DNA of 64,000 nucleotides from ZC4RG30 sp039917615 (lineage in GTDB: Bacteria; Pseudomonadota; Gammaproteobacteria; Steroidobacterales; Steroidobacteraceae): contig JBDSJD010000015.1 in NCBI GenBank assembly GCA_039917615.1, forward strand, positions 1 through 64,000. Direction: 5' to 3'. A model generated the notes under the pieces. That model ran no database searches. It had not been told where the DNA came from and saw only the letters and a list, made by a program, of their open reading frames with translations. The position numbers were made by a program, and so were the translations under genes. Positions 1 to 8,146 of this stretch are shown here, one piece after another (positions within the stretch are counted from its first letter, which is position 1; the number at the start of each line of letters is the position of its first letter).

Positions 1-31
1 CTACCAGCACCGCGAATCCCTTGATGATCAT
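1..31 (-). CDS. Possible N-terminus of an exported protein, cut by the window edge
   Basis: Reading leftwards from an ATG at 29-31, the ten visible codons give MIIKGFAVLV, a short basic and hydrophobic start like a signal peptide. Only these codons are inside the window, so no family can be named. The structured repeat begins 15 bases upstream. This may be chance; no strong ribosome binding site is visible. Confidence 0.2.
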   Translation of the reverse strand, partial: MIIKGFAVLV

Positions 32-45
32 TACCCGGCGCCCGC

Positions 46-120
46 AATCTGCCTGAAATCCCTCTGCCGCAGATTGCCGACGTAGCTCTGCCCTTCCCGC
101 CGCATCAGCTCTCGGCAGGC
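46..120. repeat. Structured intergenic repeat A, copy 1
   Basis: This ~75-bp element opens with ATCTGCCTGAAAT and closes with CCGCATCAGCTCTCGGCAGG. It is clearly related to 11338-11415 and 61673-61741. The ends can pair (CTGCCTG with CAGGCAG-like sequence), so the element could fold as a long imperfect hairpin. It ends 15 bases from the stop codon of the acetylesterase at 135. Copy 1 is the most diverged in its middle part. Confidence 0.7.
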
Positions 121-134
121 ATGCCCAACAACAG

Positions 135-941
135 CTACCGCGCGCGTTCCAGTTTCAAAAATGCTTCGGCGTAGCGTCGGCCGAATTCTCGGTACGAATC
201 GGCGGTGAAGTGGAGCTTGTCGCCCTTGTCTTTTAAACCTTCCGCACTCACGAATGCCGCCAGAGGAACGGCGGTGACGAGATCGCGGTGCGCTTGGTCG
301 ACGAGAATCTGTAAGGCGCTCCACGGCGCGCCTTCGAATTTCCCGAGTTGGCCGAGGACAAACGGGACGTTGGGAGCGTTGAGTTCGGCGCGGAGGCGAA
401 CAACGACGTCGCGCATTTTCGGTCCGTAGGATTGAGCGAGTTCGGGCTTCGTATCGGATTCGCCTTGATGCCAGAGGATGCCTCTGAGCGTGCCCGCTTC
501 GAGTGCGACTTTCGCGCGGCGGATCGTGTCGTCCCATGGATAACTGTTCGTTTCCTCAAAAAGCATGCCTGGTTTCCACGTGTCGATCGGCGATCCGCCC
601 ACCGCGCACGGAATCAATCCGATCGTCACCCCAGGAGAAGCTTCCGCGACCACCGCGGCGAACGTTCGACCAAGCCCCACGCCCGCCGCCGGCTTGTCGA
701 AATGCATCGGATCAACCGCCGGCACCCACTCTCCCGCTTTGTTCAACATCAGGATCCGCGGCGCAGGAATTTTATCGTCAGGAGTCACGGCCCCCCGCCC
801 CGCCATGTTGGACTGCCCGACCAGCAGGAAGAGATGAAATTTATCCTTTGCCGGTAACGTCGGCGTTTGGGCGGAAAGAACGGACGCGACGAACAGCAGC
901 GCGGCGGAAATCAGACGAGGGAGAAAACGAGTGGGCGTCAT
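135..941 (-). CDS. Exported sialate-O-acetylesterase-like carbohydrate esterase (SASA domain)
   Basis: The 268-residue product starts with a signal peptide (MTPTRFLPRLISAALLFVAS, probable cleavage after LSAQ). The mature part carries SASA/SGNH hallmarks: FLLVGQSNMAGRG with the nucleophile Ser near the N-terminus, LWHQGESD in the middle, and DKLHF near the C-terminus for the Asp/His pair. Family members remove acetyl groups from sugars or polysaccharides in the periplasm or outside the cell. I placed the start at 941 because the open frame upstream lacks protein-like sequence. Its style resembles Opitutaceae (Verrucomicrobia) enzymes, which is an impression from family knowledge, not a search. 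With the tandem esterase at 2087-3733 it suggests attack on acetylated pectin or hemicellulose. Confidence 0.8.
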   Translation of the reverse strand: MTPTRFLPRLISAALLFVASVLSAQTPTLPAKDKFHLFLLVGQSNMAGRGAVTPDDKIPAPRILMLNKAGEWVPAVDPMHFDKPAAGVGLGRTFAAVVAEASPGVTIGLIPCAVGGSPIDTWKPGMLFEETNSYPWDDTIRRAKVALEAGTLRGILWHQGESDTKPELAQSYGPKMRDVVVRLRAELNAPNVPFVLGQLGKFEGAPWSALQILVDQAHRDLVTAVPLAAFVSAEGLKDKGDKLHFTADSYREFGRRYAEAFLKLERAR

Positions 942-1136
942 GGGGTGAAAAGGAGACGAAAAAACGCTGGGATTTTGCCGTTCAGCAGCGAGTATAAACC
1001 ACGGGATTCTGCATTCCCATGCACCGCATCGTGCCGCTGCGCGCTTCGCCGGCGTCACCCTCGCACGCAGCCGGCTGTGCGGAGCGAACACGCCGTGATA
1101 CTGGTCGAGTGCATCCGCGGACAAAAATCCGGACTT

Positions 1137-2003
1137 TCACATCGTCGCCAACAGGATGGCGGCGGTTTCGTTGCACGGGGTCGGGACACCGTGTTTGCGA
1201 CCGAAGCGGACGATCGCGCCGTTGCGGGCATCGATCTCCATGGGGCGGCCGGCGGCGCGGTCGGCGTGCAGGGAATTGACCGAATCGGGCGGGGCCGCGC
1301 GGCAGTCGGCCAGGACCGACTCGACGAGCGAGTCGTCCAAAACCGCACCCTCTGCGCGGCCGACGGCGATGCACTCCCGCACGAGTTCGCGGGCGAGCTG
1401 GCCGATGGCTTCATCTTGAAACACCCGCGTCGGTTTGAGCTGGAGGGCGTTGATCACACCGACGGAGTTCAGGCAGAGCTTGCGCCAGACCGCGCTCTTG
1501 AAGTCGGGCGTCTGGGTCGCGGCCAGGGCCGTGCCGGAAAAAAGCTCCACAAACCGCGCACCCGCTTGACCGGCGGGCACGGCCATCTTCGCCCGGCCGC
1601 GCTGGACAATACGCCCTGGCGCCGGCCGCTCGGCGGGGCAATCGATCATCACGGGCAGGATTTTATCGGCCGCCAGCCAGGGCGCAAACCGCTCCCGATG
1701 CTCGACGCCGTTCTGCAGGATCGCCACCTGCGTCGACGGCCCGACGAGCGACGGAAACCACGCAGCCGCGCCGGCGGCATCGTAGGTCTTGGTGGTGACG
1801 AGCACCCAGTCCACCGGCCCCGCGGCCGCGGGAGCAGTGAGCACGGTCGCCGTCAGCTTCACCGGTCCCGAAGAAAGCTCGACCGTTTGTTCGCCGAGCG
1901 CGCGCCGGGCGCACAGCGTCAGGGTGTGTCCGCCGCGTTGCGTGAGCGCGCCGGCGATGACTCCGCCAACGGCGCCGGGTCCAATGATTGCGATGGTGGC
2001 CAT
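1137..2003 (-). CDS. Ketopantoate reductase-like (PanE/ApbA family) oxidoreductase
   Basis: The 288-residue cytosolic protein begins with a Rossmann motif, IIGPGAVGGVIAG, which binds NADPH. It continues with LQNGVEH and a C-terminal helical domain containing WRKLCLNSVGVINAL, with the Lys and Asn that PanE enzymes use on the substrate. PanE reduces 2-dehydropantoate to pantoate in coenzyme A synthesis, but many paralogues act on other 2-keto acids. Here it sits among carbohydrate genes rather than other pantothenate genes, so the substrate is open. Spacing to the flanking genes is 195 bases downstream and 83 bases upstream, so it may have its own transcript. Confidence 0.75.
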   Translation of the reverse strand: MATIAIIGPGAVGGVIAGALTQRGGHTLTLCARRALGEQTVELSSGPVKLTATVLTAPAAAGPVDWVLVTTKTYDAAGAAAWFPSLVGPSTQVAILQNGVEHRERFAPWLAADKILPVMIDCPAERPAPGRIVQRGRAKMAVPAGQAGARFVELFSGTALAATQTPDFKSAVWRKLCLNSVGVINALQLKPTRVFQDEAIGQLARELVRECIAVGRAEGAVLDDSLVESVLADCRAAPPDSVNSLHADRAAGRPMEIDARNGAIVRFGRKHGVPTPCNETAAILLATM

Positions 2004-2058
2004 GAGGAATCAGATGTCAGAGGACAGAGGTGAGAGGGCAGAAGACAGGGTTAGCCCA

Positions 2059-2081
2059 AGCGCGTTGTGGAGCAACGCGCT
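2059..2081. terminator. Perfect 9-bp inverted repeat after the tandem esterase gene
   Basis: AGCGCGTTG and CAACGCGCT form a 9-bp stem with a 5-base loop, five bases past the stop codon of the gene at 2087. No T-run follows, so a factor-independent terminator is not proven. The adjacent stretch 2011-2049 is a purine-rich, degenerate AGAGG/ACAGAGG sequence; such tracts are common in verrucomicrobial intergenic DNA as far as I know. Confidence 0.4.
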
Positions 2082-2086
2082 CCACC

Positions 2087-3733
2087 CTACTTCGCCAGCC
2101 CACCCAACGGATCCCCGGGGAGCGCGCGCAGCGCCGCCGTCACGATCTCTGCGCTCACGTTCGCGCCGGCCTTGCTGGTATGCAGGTTCGCGTCGCCGAA
2201 GAGCGGCGTCACCGCGGCTTCGCCGAGCGCCTCGTAGCGCGTAGCGATGAGATCGTTGATGTCGAGGAAGGCCGCCTTTTCCTGCTCCGCGACCTGCCGC
2301 GACCAACCACCATAGTCGTCGGGCCCGCTGCGCACGATCTTGCCGCCCTTCCAGATCTTGCGCGGGGTGAGCGAGAGCACGATCGGGGTCGCGCCGGCGG
2401 CACGGGTCTCGCGGATGTATTTGCGGATATACCAGCCGAAGCTGTGCACGATCTCGTGCTGCTTGGTCAGGATATTGTCGATCTCCTCCGTCTCCTCGCC
2501 CACTCCCTTGATCGTGCCGCGGGCCCGGGAGTTGTCGTTGTAGGGGGCGGAGTCGTTGTGCCCGAGCTGAATCAGGACGAAGTCGCCGGGCTTGATGAGC
2601 GTGAGTGCGCGCTCCCAGTGGCCCTGCGTGAGGTAAGTGCGGCTGCTGAGGCCGCCCACGGCGCGGTTGACCACGTTCACTTTGGCCGAGTCGAAATGGG
2701 CGCCGAGCGAATCGCCCCAGCCCCACTGGCCGTCCGAGCCATCGCCGCGGCCGTTGCGCACGAGGGAATCGCCAACGAGGACAATCGAGGGCAGCTTTGG
2801 GTCCGCCGGCTCGGGCAGGTTGAGCCAGCCGATGCGGTCGTCCTCGACGGCCGTGCCCTTGGCGGAAAGCCAATCATTGAACGGCGGGCCGTTGCGGATG
2901 CCTTTGAGACCAGCGACCACTGCGGACGCGTTAAGGTCGGCCCCGGCGACATTGGTGTGGGTGTCGTCGGAGCCGAAGAGCTCCTTCACCTTGTCCAGTC
3001 CCAGGACCTGGTACTGGTCGGCGACAATCCGGGTGAGGTCGACAAAGGCGATGCCCGCCTGCGCCGCGAGCTCGTGATCCAGAGCGCGGTAATTCCCGGA
3101 GCCGCGCTCGACTTTGCCATCCTTCCAGATGTTGCGCACCGTCAGCGAGAGAATGATGGGCGTGGCCTTCTTCGCCTTCACGTCGACGATCATTTTGCGG
3201 ATGTACCAGCCGAAGGTGTGGATGACCTCGTGCTTGCCCGTGACGATGTTGTCGATTTCCTGCGTCTCCTCCCCGAGGCTGGGAATGGAGCCGCGCGAGC
3301 GCCGGCGTTCCGGCGGCACCGACGCATCCTCGTTGACCGGGCTCCCGTCGTTGTGCCCGAACTGGATCAGCACGATGTCGCCCGCTTTCACCTGGGCGAG
3401 CAGCTGATCCCACAGGCCCTCGGCAATAAACGTGCGGCTGCTGCGCCCACCCCGGGCCAGGTTGACGACATTGATCTTCGCCGGATCGAAATAGTCGGCG
3501 AACGGCTCAGCCCAGCCCTGGATCGGGGCGCCGTTGTCCTTGGCCGCGGTGGAGTCGCTGGCGACGAACAGCGAGGGCAGCGCGGGATTGAGCGGCGCGA
3601 CTGTCGCGGTGGGATTGACCACCAGGTCGGGGGCGCGGGCCGGCCCTGATCCCGCCGAAGGGGTCGAAGGGGTCTGGGCAAACGCAAACAACGGGAAAAA
3701 CAGGGCGGCGATGCGGATGAGGGGGGTCTTCAT
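2087..3733 (-). CDS. Exported protein with two tandem SGNH esterase domains (rhamnogalacturonan acetylesterase-like)
   Basis: The 548-residue protein has a signal peptide (start MKTPLIRIAALFF, cleavage near FAFAQ) and two homologous ~240-residue SGNH domains. Domain 1 shows VASDSTA, ARGGRSSRT, QFGHND and DDTHTN, the four conserved blocks. Domain 2 repeats them as VGDSLV, VGGLSSRT, QLGHND and DANLHTS. Both share FGWYIRK and an IWK(D/G)GK strip, so this is an internal duplication. In domain 2 the Asp is four rather than three residues before the catalytic His, so its triad may be shifted or weakened. CE12-type enzymes deacetylate rhamnogalacturonan I. The start at 3733 is chosen at the signal peptide, 15 codons inside the longest frame. 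Confidence 0.8.
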   Translation of the reverse strand: MKTPLIRIAALFFPLFAFAQTPSTPSAGSGPARAPDLVVNPTATVAPLNPALPSLFVASDSTAAKDNGAPIQGWAEPFADYFDPAKINVVNLARGGRSSRTFIAEGLWDQLLAQVKAGDIVLIQFGHNDGSPVNEDASVPPERRRSRGSIPSLGEETQEIDNIVTGKHEVIHTFGWYIRKMIVDVKAKKATPIILSLTVRNIWKDGKVERGSGNYRALDHELAAQAGIAFVDLTRIVADQYQVLGLDKVKELFGSDDTHTNVAGADLNASAVVAGLKGIRNGPPFNDWLSAKGTAVEDDRIGWLNLPEPADPKLPSIVLVGDSLVRNGRGDGSDGQWGWGDSLGAHFDSAKVNVVNRAVGGLSSRTYLTQGHWERALTLIKPGDFVLIQLGHNDSAPYNDNSRARGTIKGVGEETEEIDNILTKQHEIVHSFGWYIRKYIRETRAAGATPIVLSLTPRKIWKGGKIVRSGPDDYGGWSRQVAEQEKAAFLDINDLIATRYEALGEAAVTPLFGDANLHTSKAGANVSAEIVTAALRALPGDPLGGLAK

Positions 3734-3907
3734 AAATTCAGGGAAATTTGGGGTCGCAACGACAGCCGCGTAGTGCATTCATTTTGTCATGAAACTGGGC
3801 CACAGGTAGCCGGAGTCGCTTGCGCCGATCTCGTGCAACGCTCTGAGAGGTAAACTGCCACGACGGTCCGCGATTTGGCGGCACCGCGCCGCGATTGTGC
3901 GGCGAAC

Positions 3908-4945
3908 ATGGAGGTGATTCCGCTGAAGGCTCTCAACGTCGGAATTATCGGGACTGGCGCCATCGCGAATCTGCACGCCCGCGCCTACAAGAACCTCGGG
4001 TACAACCTGCGTGTCTGCACAGACGTGAACGAGCCGGCCGGTCGACGGTTTGCGTCGGCGCACGGCGTGGAGTTTCTCGACACCTACGAGGACGTCTGTC
4101 GTCACCCCGACGTCGATTACGTGGACGTGTGTACCTTTCCTGACTTTCGGCTGCAACCTGTTGAGCTGTGCGCGGCACACGGAAAACATGTCCAAGTGCA
4201 GAAGCCGATGGCCACCAATCTTGCGACCGCGCGTCGGATGATTGAGGTGGCGCGGGGCGCCGGTATCCTGCTCGGCGTCGTCAGTCAGCATCGATTCGAT
4301 GTGTCGAGTGAGTTTCTCGCGTCGGCGATTCCTACCGGCAGGCTCGGCCGGCTCTTGCAGTGCGACGCCTACGTGAAATGGCACCGAACCGCAGAGTACT
4401 ACTCGCGGCCGGTCAAGGGCTCGTGGGCGACCGAGGGTGGTGGCGCATTGATCAATCAAGCCATTCACCAAGTGGATTTGCTCCGCTGGCTGGCTGGGCC
4501 GGTGGCCGAGGTGTTTGGAAGTTGGCAGCTCGGCGCTTTGCATAAGATCGAGTCTGAAGATGTGTTGAGCGCGGTCATGCGGTTCACAAACGGCGCGACC
4601 GGTGTCATTCAGGCGTCAACGGCAATGTGGCCCGGGTACCCCGAACGCATCGAGTTGCATGGCACAAAGGGAACGGCCATCGTTGCCGGAGACAAGCTCA
4701 TCACCTGGGACGTCATGGACGACGCAGGAGACCCACCGCCGTTGGCATCTCGGGTCGAGTCCGGTGCCTCCGATCCGATGGCGATCGGCTTGGAGCCCTT
4801 CGAGCGCCAGTTCACGGATTTTGGAAATGCTATTGCTCACGCTCGCCAGCCTCGAGTGTCGGGGAAAGATGGCTACGAAGCTCTGGAGCTGGTCGATGCC
4901 ATTTACCGATCGTGCCGCAGCGGCGAGAAGGTGACCATCGCGTAA
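3908..4945 (+). CDS. Gfo/Idh/MocA family NAD(P)-dependent sugar oxidoreductase
   Basis: The 345-residue protein starts MEVIPLKALNVGIIGTGAIA, a Rossmann fold binding NAD(P). The family's EKP motif appears as QKP (HVQVQKPMA), keeping the catalytic Lys but replacing the Glu. INQAIHQVDLLRW supplies the conserved His of the substrate domain, followed by the C-terminal sheet domain. These enzymes oxidise or isomerise sugars, inositols and sugar acids. The gene stands alone on the plus strand between the minus-strand esterase and the GH2 gene, 77 bases before the latter, so co-transcription with GH2 is plausible. The start at 3908 is chosen over one 11 codons upstream because it leads straight into the fold. 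Confidence 0.75.
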   Translation: MEVIPLKALNVGIIGTGAIANLHARAYKNLGYNLRVCTDVNEPAGRRFASAHGVEFLDTYEDVCRHPDVDYVDVCTFPDFRLQPVELCAAHGKHVQVQKPMATNLATARRMIEVARGAGILLGVVSQHRFDVSSEFLASAIPTGRLGRLLQCDAYVKWHRTAEYYSRPVKGSWATEGGGALINQAIHQVDLLRWLAGPVAEVFGSWQLGALHKIESEDVLSAVMRFTNGATGVIQASTAMWPGYPERIELHGTKGTAIVAGDKLITWDVMDDAGDPPPLASRVESGASDPMAIGLEPFERQFTDFGNAIAHARQPRVSGKDGYEALELVDAIYRSCRSGEKVTIA

Positions 4946-5022
4946 ACTGTCGTCATGTCGTCATCCCGAATCGCCACCAACGCTTCGGCCATCGAGCGAT
5001 CACAAACGCTGGGAGGAAAAAA

Positions 5023-8000
5023 ATGGGACTCTGGGCACGGGCGCGACTGCTGATCACCGTGGCAGCGCTTGCCGGCTGCAATGTGCTCGCATCGGCCCAT
5101 GACGCCTCGTCTTTCGTGGCTTCGCCGCGCAAGACGTACAACCTCAATCCGGACTGGCGGACCGTGGCTGCCAATCCGGAAGGAGCGCAACTTCCTGCCT
5201 TCGACGATTCCGCGTGGAACACGGTGGCCCTTCCTAACGCGTTCAACGAAAGGGAGGCGTTCGCGCGCGACATCAGGGAGTTGTCCACAGGCATTACGTG
5301 GTACCGCAAGCACTTCACACTCCCGAACCGTCTGACCGACAAAGCATTCCTCGAATTCGAAGGGGTGCGGCAGGCGGCCGAGGTTTGGGTCAACGGGCAG
5401 TCGGTCATTCTCTCGGAACACGGCGCCATGGCCTTCGGCGCCGACATTACTGCCGCGCTGCGCCCGGGCGAGAACGTTGTCGCCGTGCGCGTCGATAATG
5501 ATTGGGGATACAAGGAGCGCGCCACGGACAGCGGCTTTCAGTGGAACGATCGCAACTTCAACGTCAATTACGGCGGAATTACCAGGAACGTCCGGCTGCA
5601 TGTCGCCGGGCCCGTCTACCAGACGCTGCCTCTCTACTCGGCCTTGGGTACGACCGGCCAATATGTCTGGGCCGCTGGCTTCGATCTCGAGGAACGGTCG
5701 GCGACGATCCATGCGGAAACCGAGGTACGCAACGATGGCGACGCAGCCCGCAGCATAAGCCTCAAGGTCGAAGTGCGCGACGCTGCAGGCAAGCTCGTTT
5801 CGCGCTTCGACGGCAGCAAGGCCACGTTGCGCGCGGGCGAGAAGCGCACGCTGCATGCATCCGAGCGGCTCACTGGTCTCAATTTCTGGAGCTGGGGATA
5901 CGGCTATCTCTATACGGTCACTACCAGCCTCGTCGAACAAGGCCGGACCATCGATAGCGTCGATACCGTGACCGGCTTCCGCCAGACGCAATTCCGCGAC
6001 GCGATGATCGAGCTCAATGGCCGGGTCATCCAAATTCACGGCTACGCCGTGCGCACCTCGAACGAATGGCCGGCGGTGGGAGTTTCGATCCCGCCCTGGA
6101 TCAGCGATTTCTCCAACGGGATGATGGTCGAGGGTGGCGGTAACCTGGTGCGGTGGATGCATATCACCCCCTCCAGGCAGGATGTGGAGTCCGCGGACCG
6201 CGTGGGATTGTTGCAGGCGATGCCGGCGGGCGATGCCGAAAGCGACGCGAACGGCCGCAAATGGGAGCAGCGCAAGGAATTGATGCGCGACGCCATCATC
6301 TACCATCGAAACAGTCCGTCGATCATTTTCTACGAGGGCGGCAACGAGGCCATCAGCGAGGCGCACATGGCGGAGATGAAGGCCATCCGCGATCGCTATG
6401 ATCCTCATGGCGGTCGCGCGATCGGCTCGCGCGAGATGCTCGACAGCAATGTCGCCGAATATGGCGGCGAGATGCTCTACATCAACAAGAGCAGCGACAT
6501 TCCCATGTGGGCGACGGAATATTCGCGCGACGAAGCTGCCCGCCTCTACCAGGACGAACTTACTCCGCCCTTCCACAAGGACGAGCCCGACTACAACCGC
6601 AACCAGGACAGCCTCGCGATTGAAAATGTTCGCCGCTGGTGGGATTTTTATCGCGTTCGCCCGGGCACGGGGCGGCGCATCAGTTCGGGCGGCGTCAACA
6701 TCATGTTTGCCGATTCGAACACTCATTTTCGTGGCGACAACAATTACCGGCGCTCGGGTGATGTCGACGGCGTCCGCATCCCCAAGGAGGGGTTCTTCAC
6801 GCACAAGGTCATGTGGAGCGACTGGGTCGATAGCATCACGCCGGGCACCTACCTGATCGGGCACTGGAACTATGCTCCCGGCACGCGCAAAAACGTCAGT
6901 GCCGTCTCGAACGGCGAAGCAGTCGAGCTGTTTCTCAACGGCCGCTCGCTGGGGCAAGGCGTGCGCAGCAGCGGCTTCCTGTTCACCTGGGCCGATGTGC
7001 CCTGGGAACCGGGAAAGTTGCGGGCGGTCGCGACGCATTCATCGGCGGCTCGGTCCGAACATGTCGTGGAGACGACGGGGCCCGCGGTCGCTCTCAGGCT
7101 CACGCCACGAACCTCGCCCCGCGGCTTCGTGATGGACGGCGCCGACATCGCGCTGGTCGATGTCGTAGTCGTCGATGCCGAAGGCCGGCGCGTCCCGCTC
7201 GCCAACGACCGGGTACACTTCACGCTCGACGGACCGGCAGAATGGCGCGGCGGCATCGCACAAGACGATACATCGGGCAAACCCAGATCCGAGACACCGG
7301 TGATGCGCCCGCCGGAAGATGGCACCACGAGCTACGCCGGAACCGCGCGGTACGAGGACAACATGATCCTCTCGCGCGACCTCCCCGTCGAGGCCGGGAT
7401 CAATCGGGTGCTGCTGCGCGCGGGAATCGCAACGGGACCGGTGCGGCTGACCGCAACAGCGGAAGGCTTGAGGAGCGCTACGCTGACGATTCCGACCGTG
7501 CTCCCGCAAAAGCCCCGCGGAGGTCTATCCCTCGATTTCCCCGAACACGCGCAGCAGCTCTTGCTCACCCGGGGCCCCACCCCGGCCGGACAAGGCTACA
7601 GCCTCAAGCGCGCGACCTTCCTCCCGGTGAGCGTGACCGGTGGCAGCAACGACGGCGAGGCGAGACTTACGGTCGACGACAATGAGCTGTCGCGCTGGGC
7701 GAGCGAGGGAACGCCCGAGACCGCCTGGATCGAATATCGGTTCGAACGTCCCGTCACCTTGAACGAGATCGAGCTCAAGCTGGTTGGCTGGCGGTCGCGC
7801 AGCTATCCCCTGCGCGTCACTCTTGACGGCCACACGGTTTGGGAGGGCAACACCGAGCGCCAGCTGGGTTATACGTCGCTCTCCTTCCCCAATACTACAG
7901 GCGCAGTGCTGCGAATCATTCAGACGGGTACGGTGGAAGATCGGGACGCCTTCGGCAACATCGTGGAATTGAGCACGGCCAGGCAGGCTGGCGATACGGG

Positions 8001-8070
8001 TGCCGACGCGGTTCCGCCAGGCTGGCGGCTGGGGATCGTGGAGGCGGATTTCCACGGACCCGTCGATTGA
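5023..8070 (+). CDS. Glycoside hydrolase family 2 (beta-galactosidase-like), exported
   Basis: The 1015-residue enzyme has a GGGAGG ribosome site before ATG 5023 and an N-terminal signal whose ALAGC resembles a lipobox, so it may be a lipoprotein. After a jelly-roll sugar-binding domain (WVNGQS, NVVAVRVDND) and an Ig-like domain comes the TIM barrel. The acid/base is probably E442 in FYEGGNEA and the nucleophile E499 in WATEYS. Additional beta domains follow, and the C-terminal ~150 residues (WIEYRFERPVTLNEIEL) look like a discoidin/F5-8 type carbohydrate-binding module. It would remove terminal beta-linked sugars from oligosaccharides. It converges with the TonB receptor at 8147, a typical partner for oligosaccharide uptake. 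Confidence 0.85.
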   Translation: MGLWARARLLITVAALAGCNVLASAHDASSFVASPRKTYNLNPDWRTVAANPEGAQLPAFDDSAWNTVALPNAFNEREAFARDIRELSTGITWYRKHFTLPNRLTDKAFLEFEGVRQAAEVWVNGQSVILSEHGAMAFGADITAALRPGENVVAVRVDNDWGYKERATDSGFQWNDRNFNVNYGGITRNVRLHVAGPVYQTLPLYSALGTTGQYVWAAGFDLEERSATIHAETEVRNDGDAARSISLKVEVRDAAGKLVSRFDGSKATLRAGEKRTLHASERLTGLNFWSWGYGYLYTVTTSLVEQGRTIDSVDTVTGFRQTQFRDAMIELNGRVIQIHGYAVRTSNEWPAVGVSIPPWISDFSNGMMVEGGGNLVRWMHITPSRQDVESADRVGLLQAMPAGDAESDANGRKWEQRKELMRDAIIYHRNSPSIIFYEGGNEAISEAHMAEMKAIRDRYDPHGGRAIGSREMLDSNVAEYGGEMLYINKSSDIPMWATEYSRDEAARLYQDELTPPFHKDEPDYNRNQDSLAIENVRRWWDFYRVRPGTGRRISSGGVNIMFADSNTHFRGDNNYRRSGDVDGVRIPKEGFFTHKVMWSDWVDSITPGTYLIGHWNYAPGTRKNVSAVSNGEAVELFLNGRSLGQGVRSSGFLFTWADVPWEPGKLRAVATHSSAARSEHVVETTGPAVALRLTPRTSPRGFVMDGADIALVDVVVVDAEGRRVPLANDRVHFTLDGPAEWRGGIAQDDTSGKPRSETPVMRPPEDGTTSYAGTARYEDNMILSRDLPVEAGINRVLLRAGIATGPVRLTATAEGLRSATLTIPTVLPQKPRGGLSLDFPEHAQQLLLTRGPTPAGQGYSLKRATFLPVSVTGGSNDGEARLTVDDNELSRWASEGTPETAWIEYRFERPVTLNEIELKLVGWRSRSYPLRVTLDGHTVWEGNTERQLGYTSLSFPNTTGAVLRIIQTGTVEDRDAFGNIVELSTARQAGDTGADAVPPGWRLGIVEADFHGPVD

Positions 8071-8082
8071 AAGCGCTCCAAG

Positions 8083-8112
8083 AAAAAGGCGCCGGCCATA
8101 TCGGCCGACGCC
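8083..8112 (-). terminator. Factor-independent terminator for the TonB receptor gene
   Basis: On the minus strand a GC-rich hairpin (GGCGTCGGCCGATATGGCCG and its partner, one mismatch) is followed directly by TTTTT. It lies 35 bases past the stop of the receptor at 8147 and just past the convergent GH2 stop. The T-run is only on the minus-strand side, so it should act on the receptor transcript. Confidence 0.75.
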
Positions 8113-8146
8113 TTCGCTCAAGGAGCAGTCAACGGGGGAACCGCGT

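Noticed and set aside
2030..3649. A 539-codon open frame on the plus strand
   Set aside because: Shadow of the tandem esterase; its sequence repeats the same duplicated pattern in antisense form.
4903..7038. A 711-codon open frame on the minus strand
   Set aside because: It is antisense to the GH2 gene, whose catalytic motifs are clear; long antisense frames are expected in high-GC DNA.
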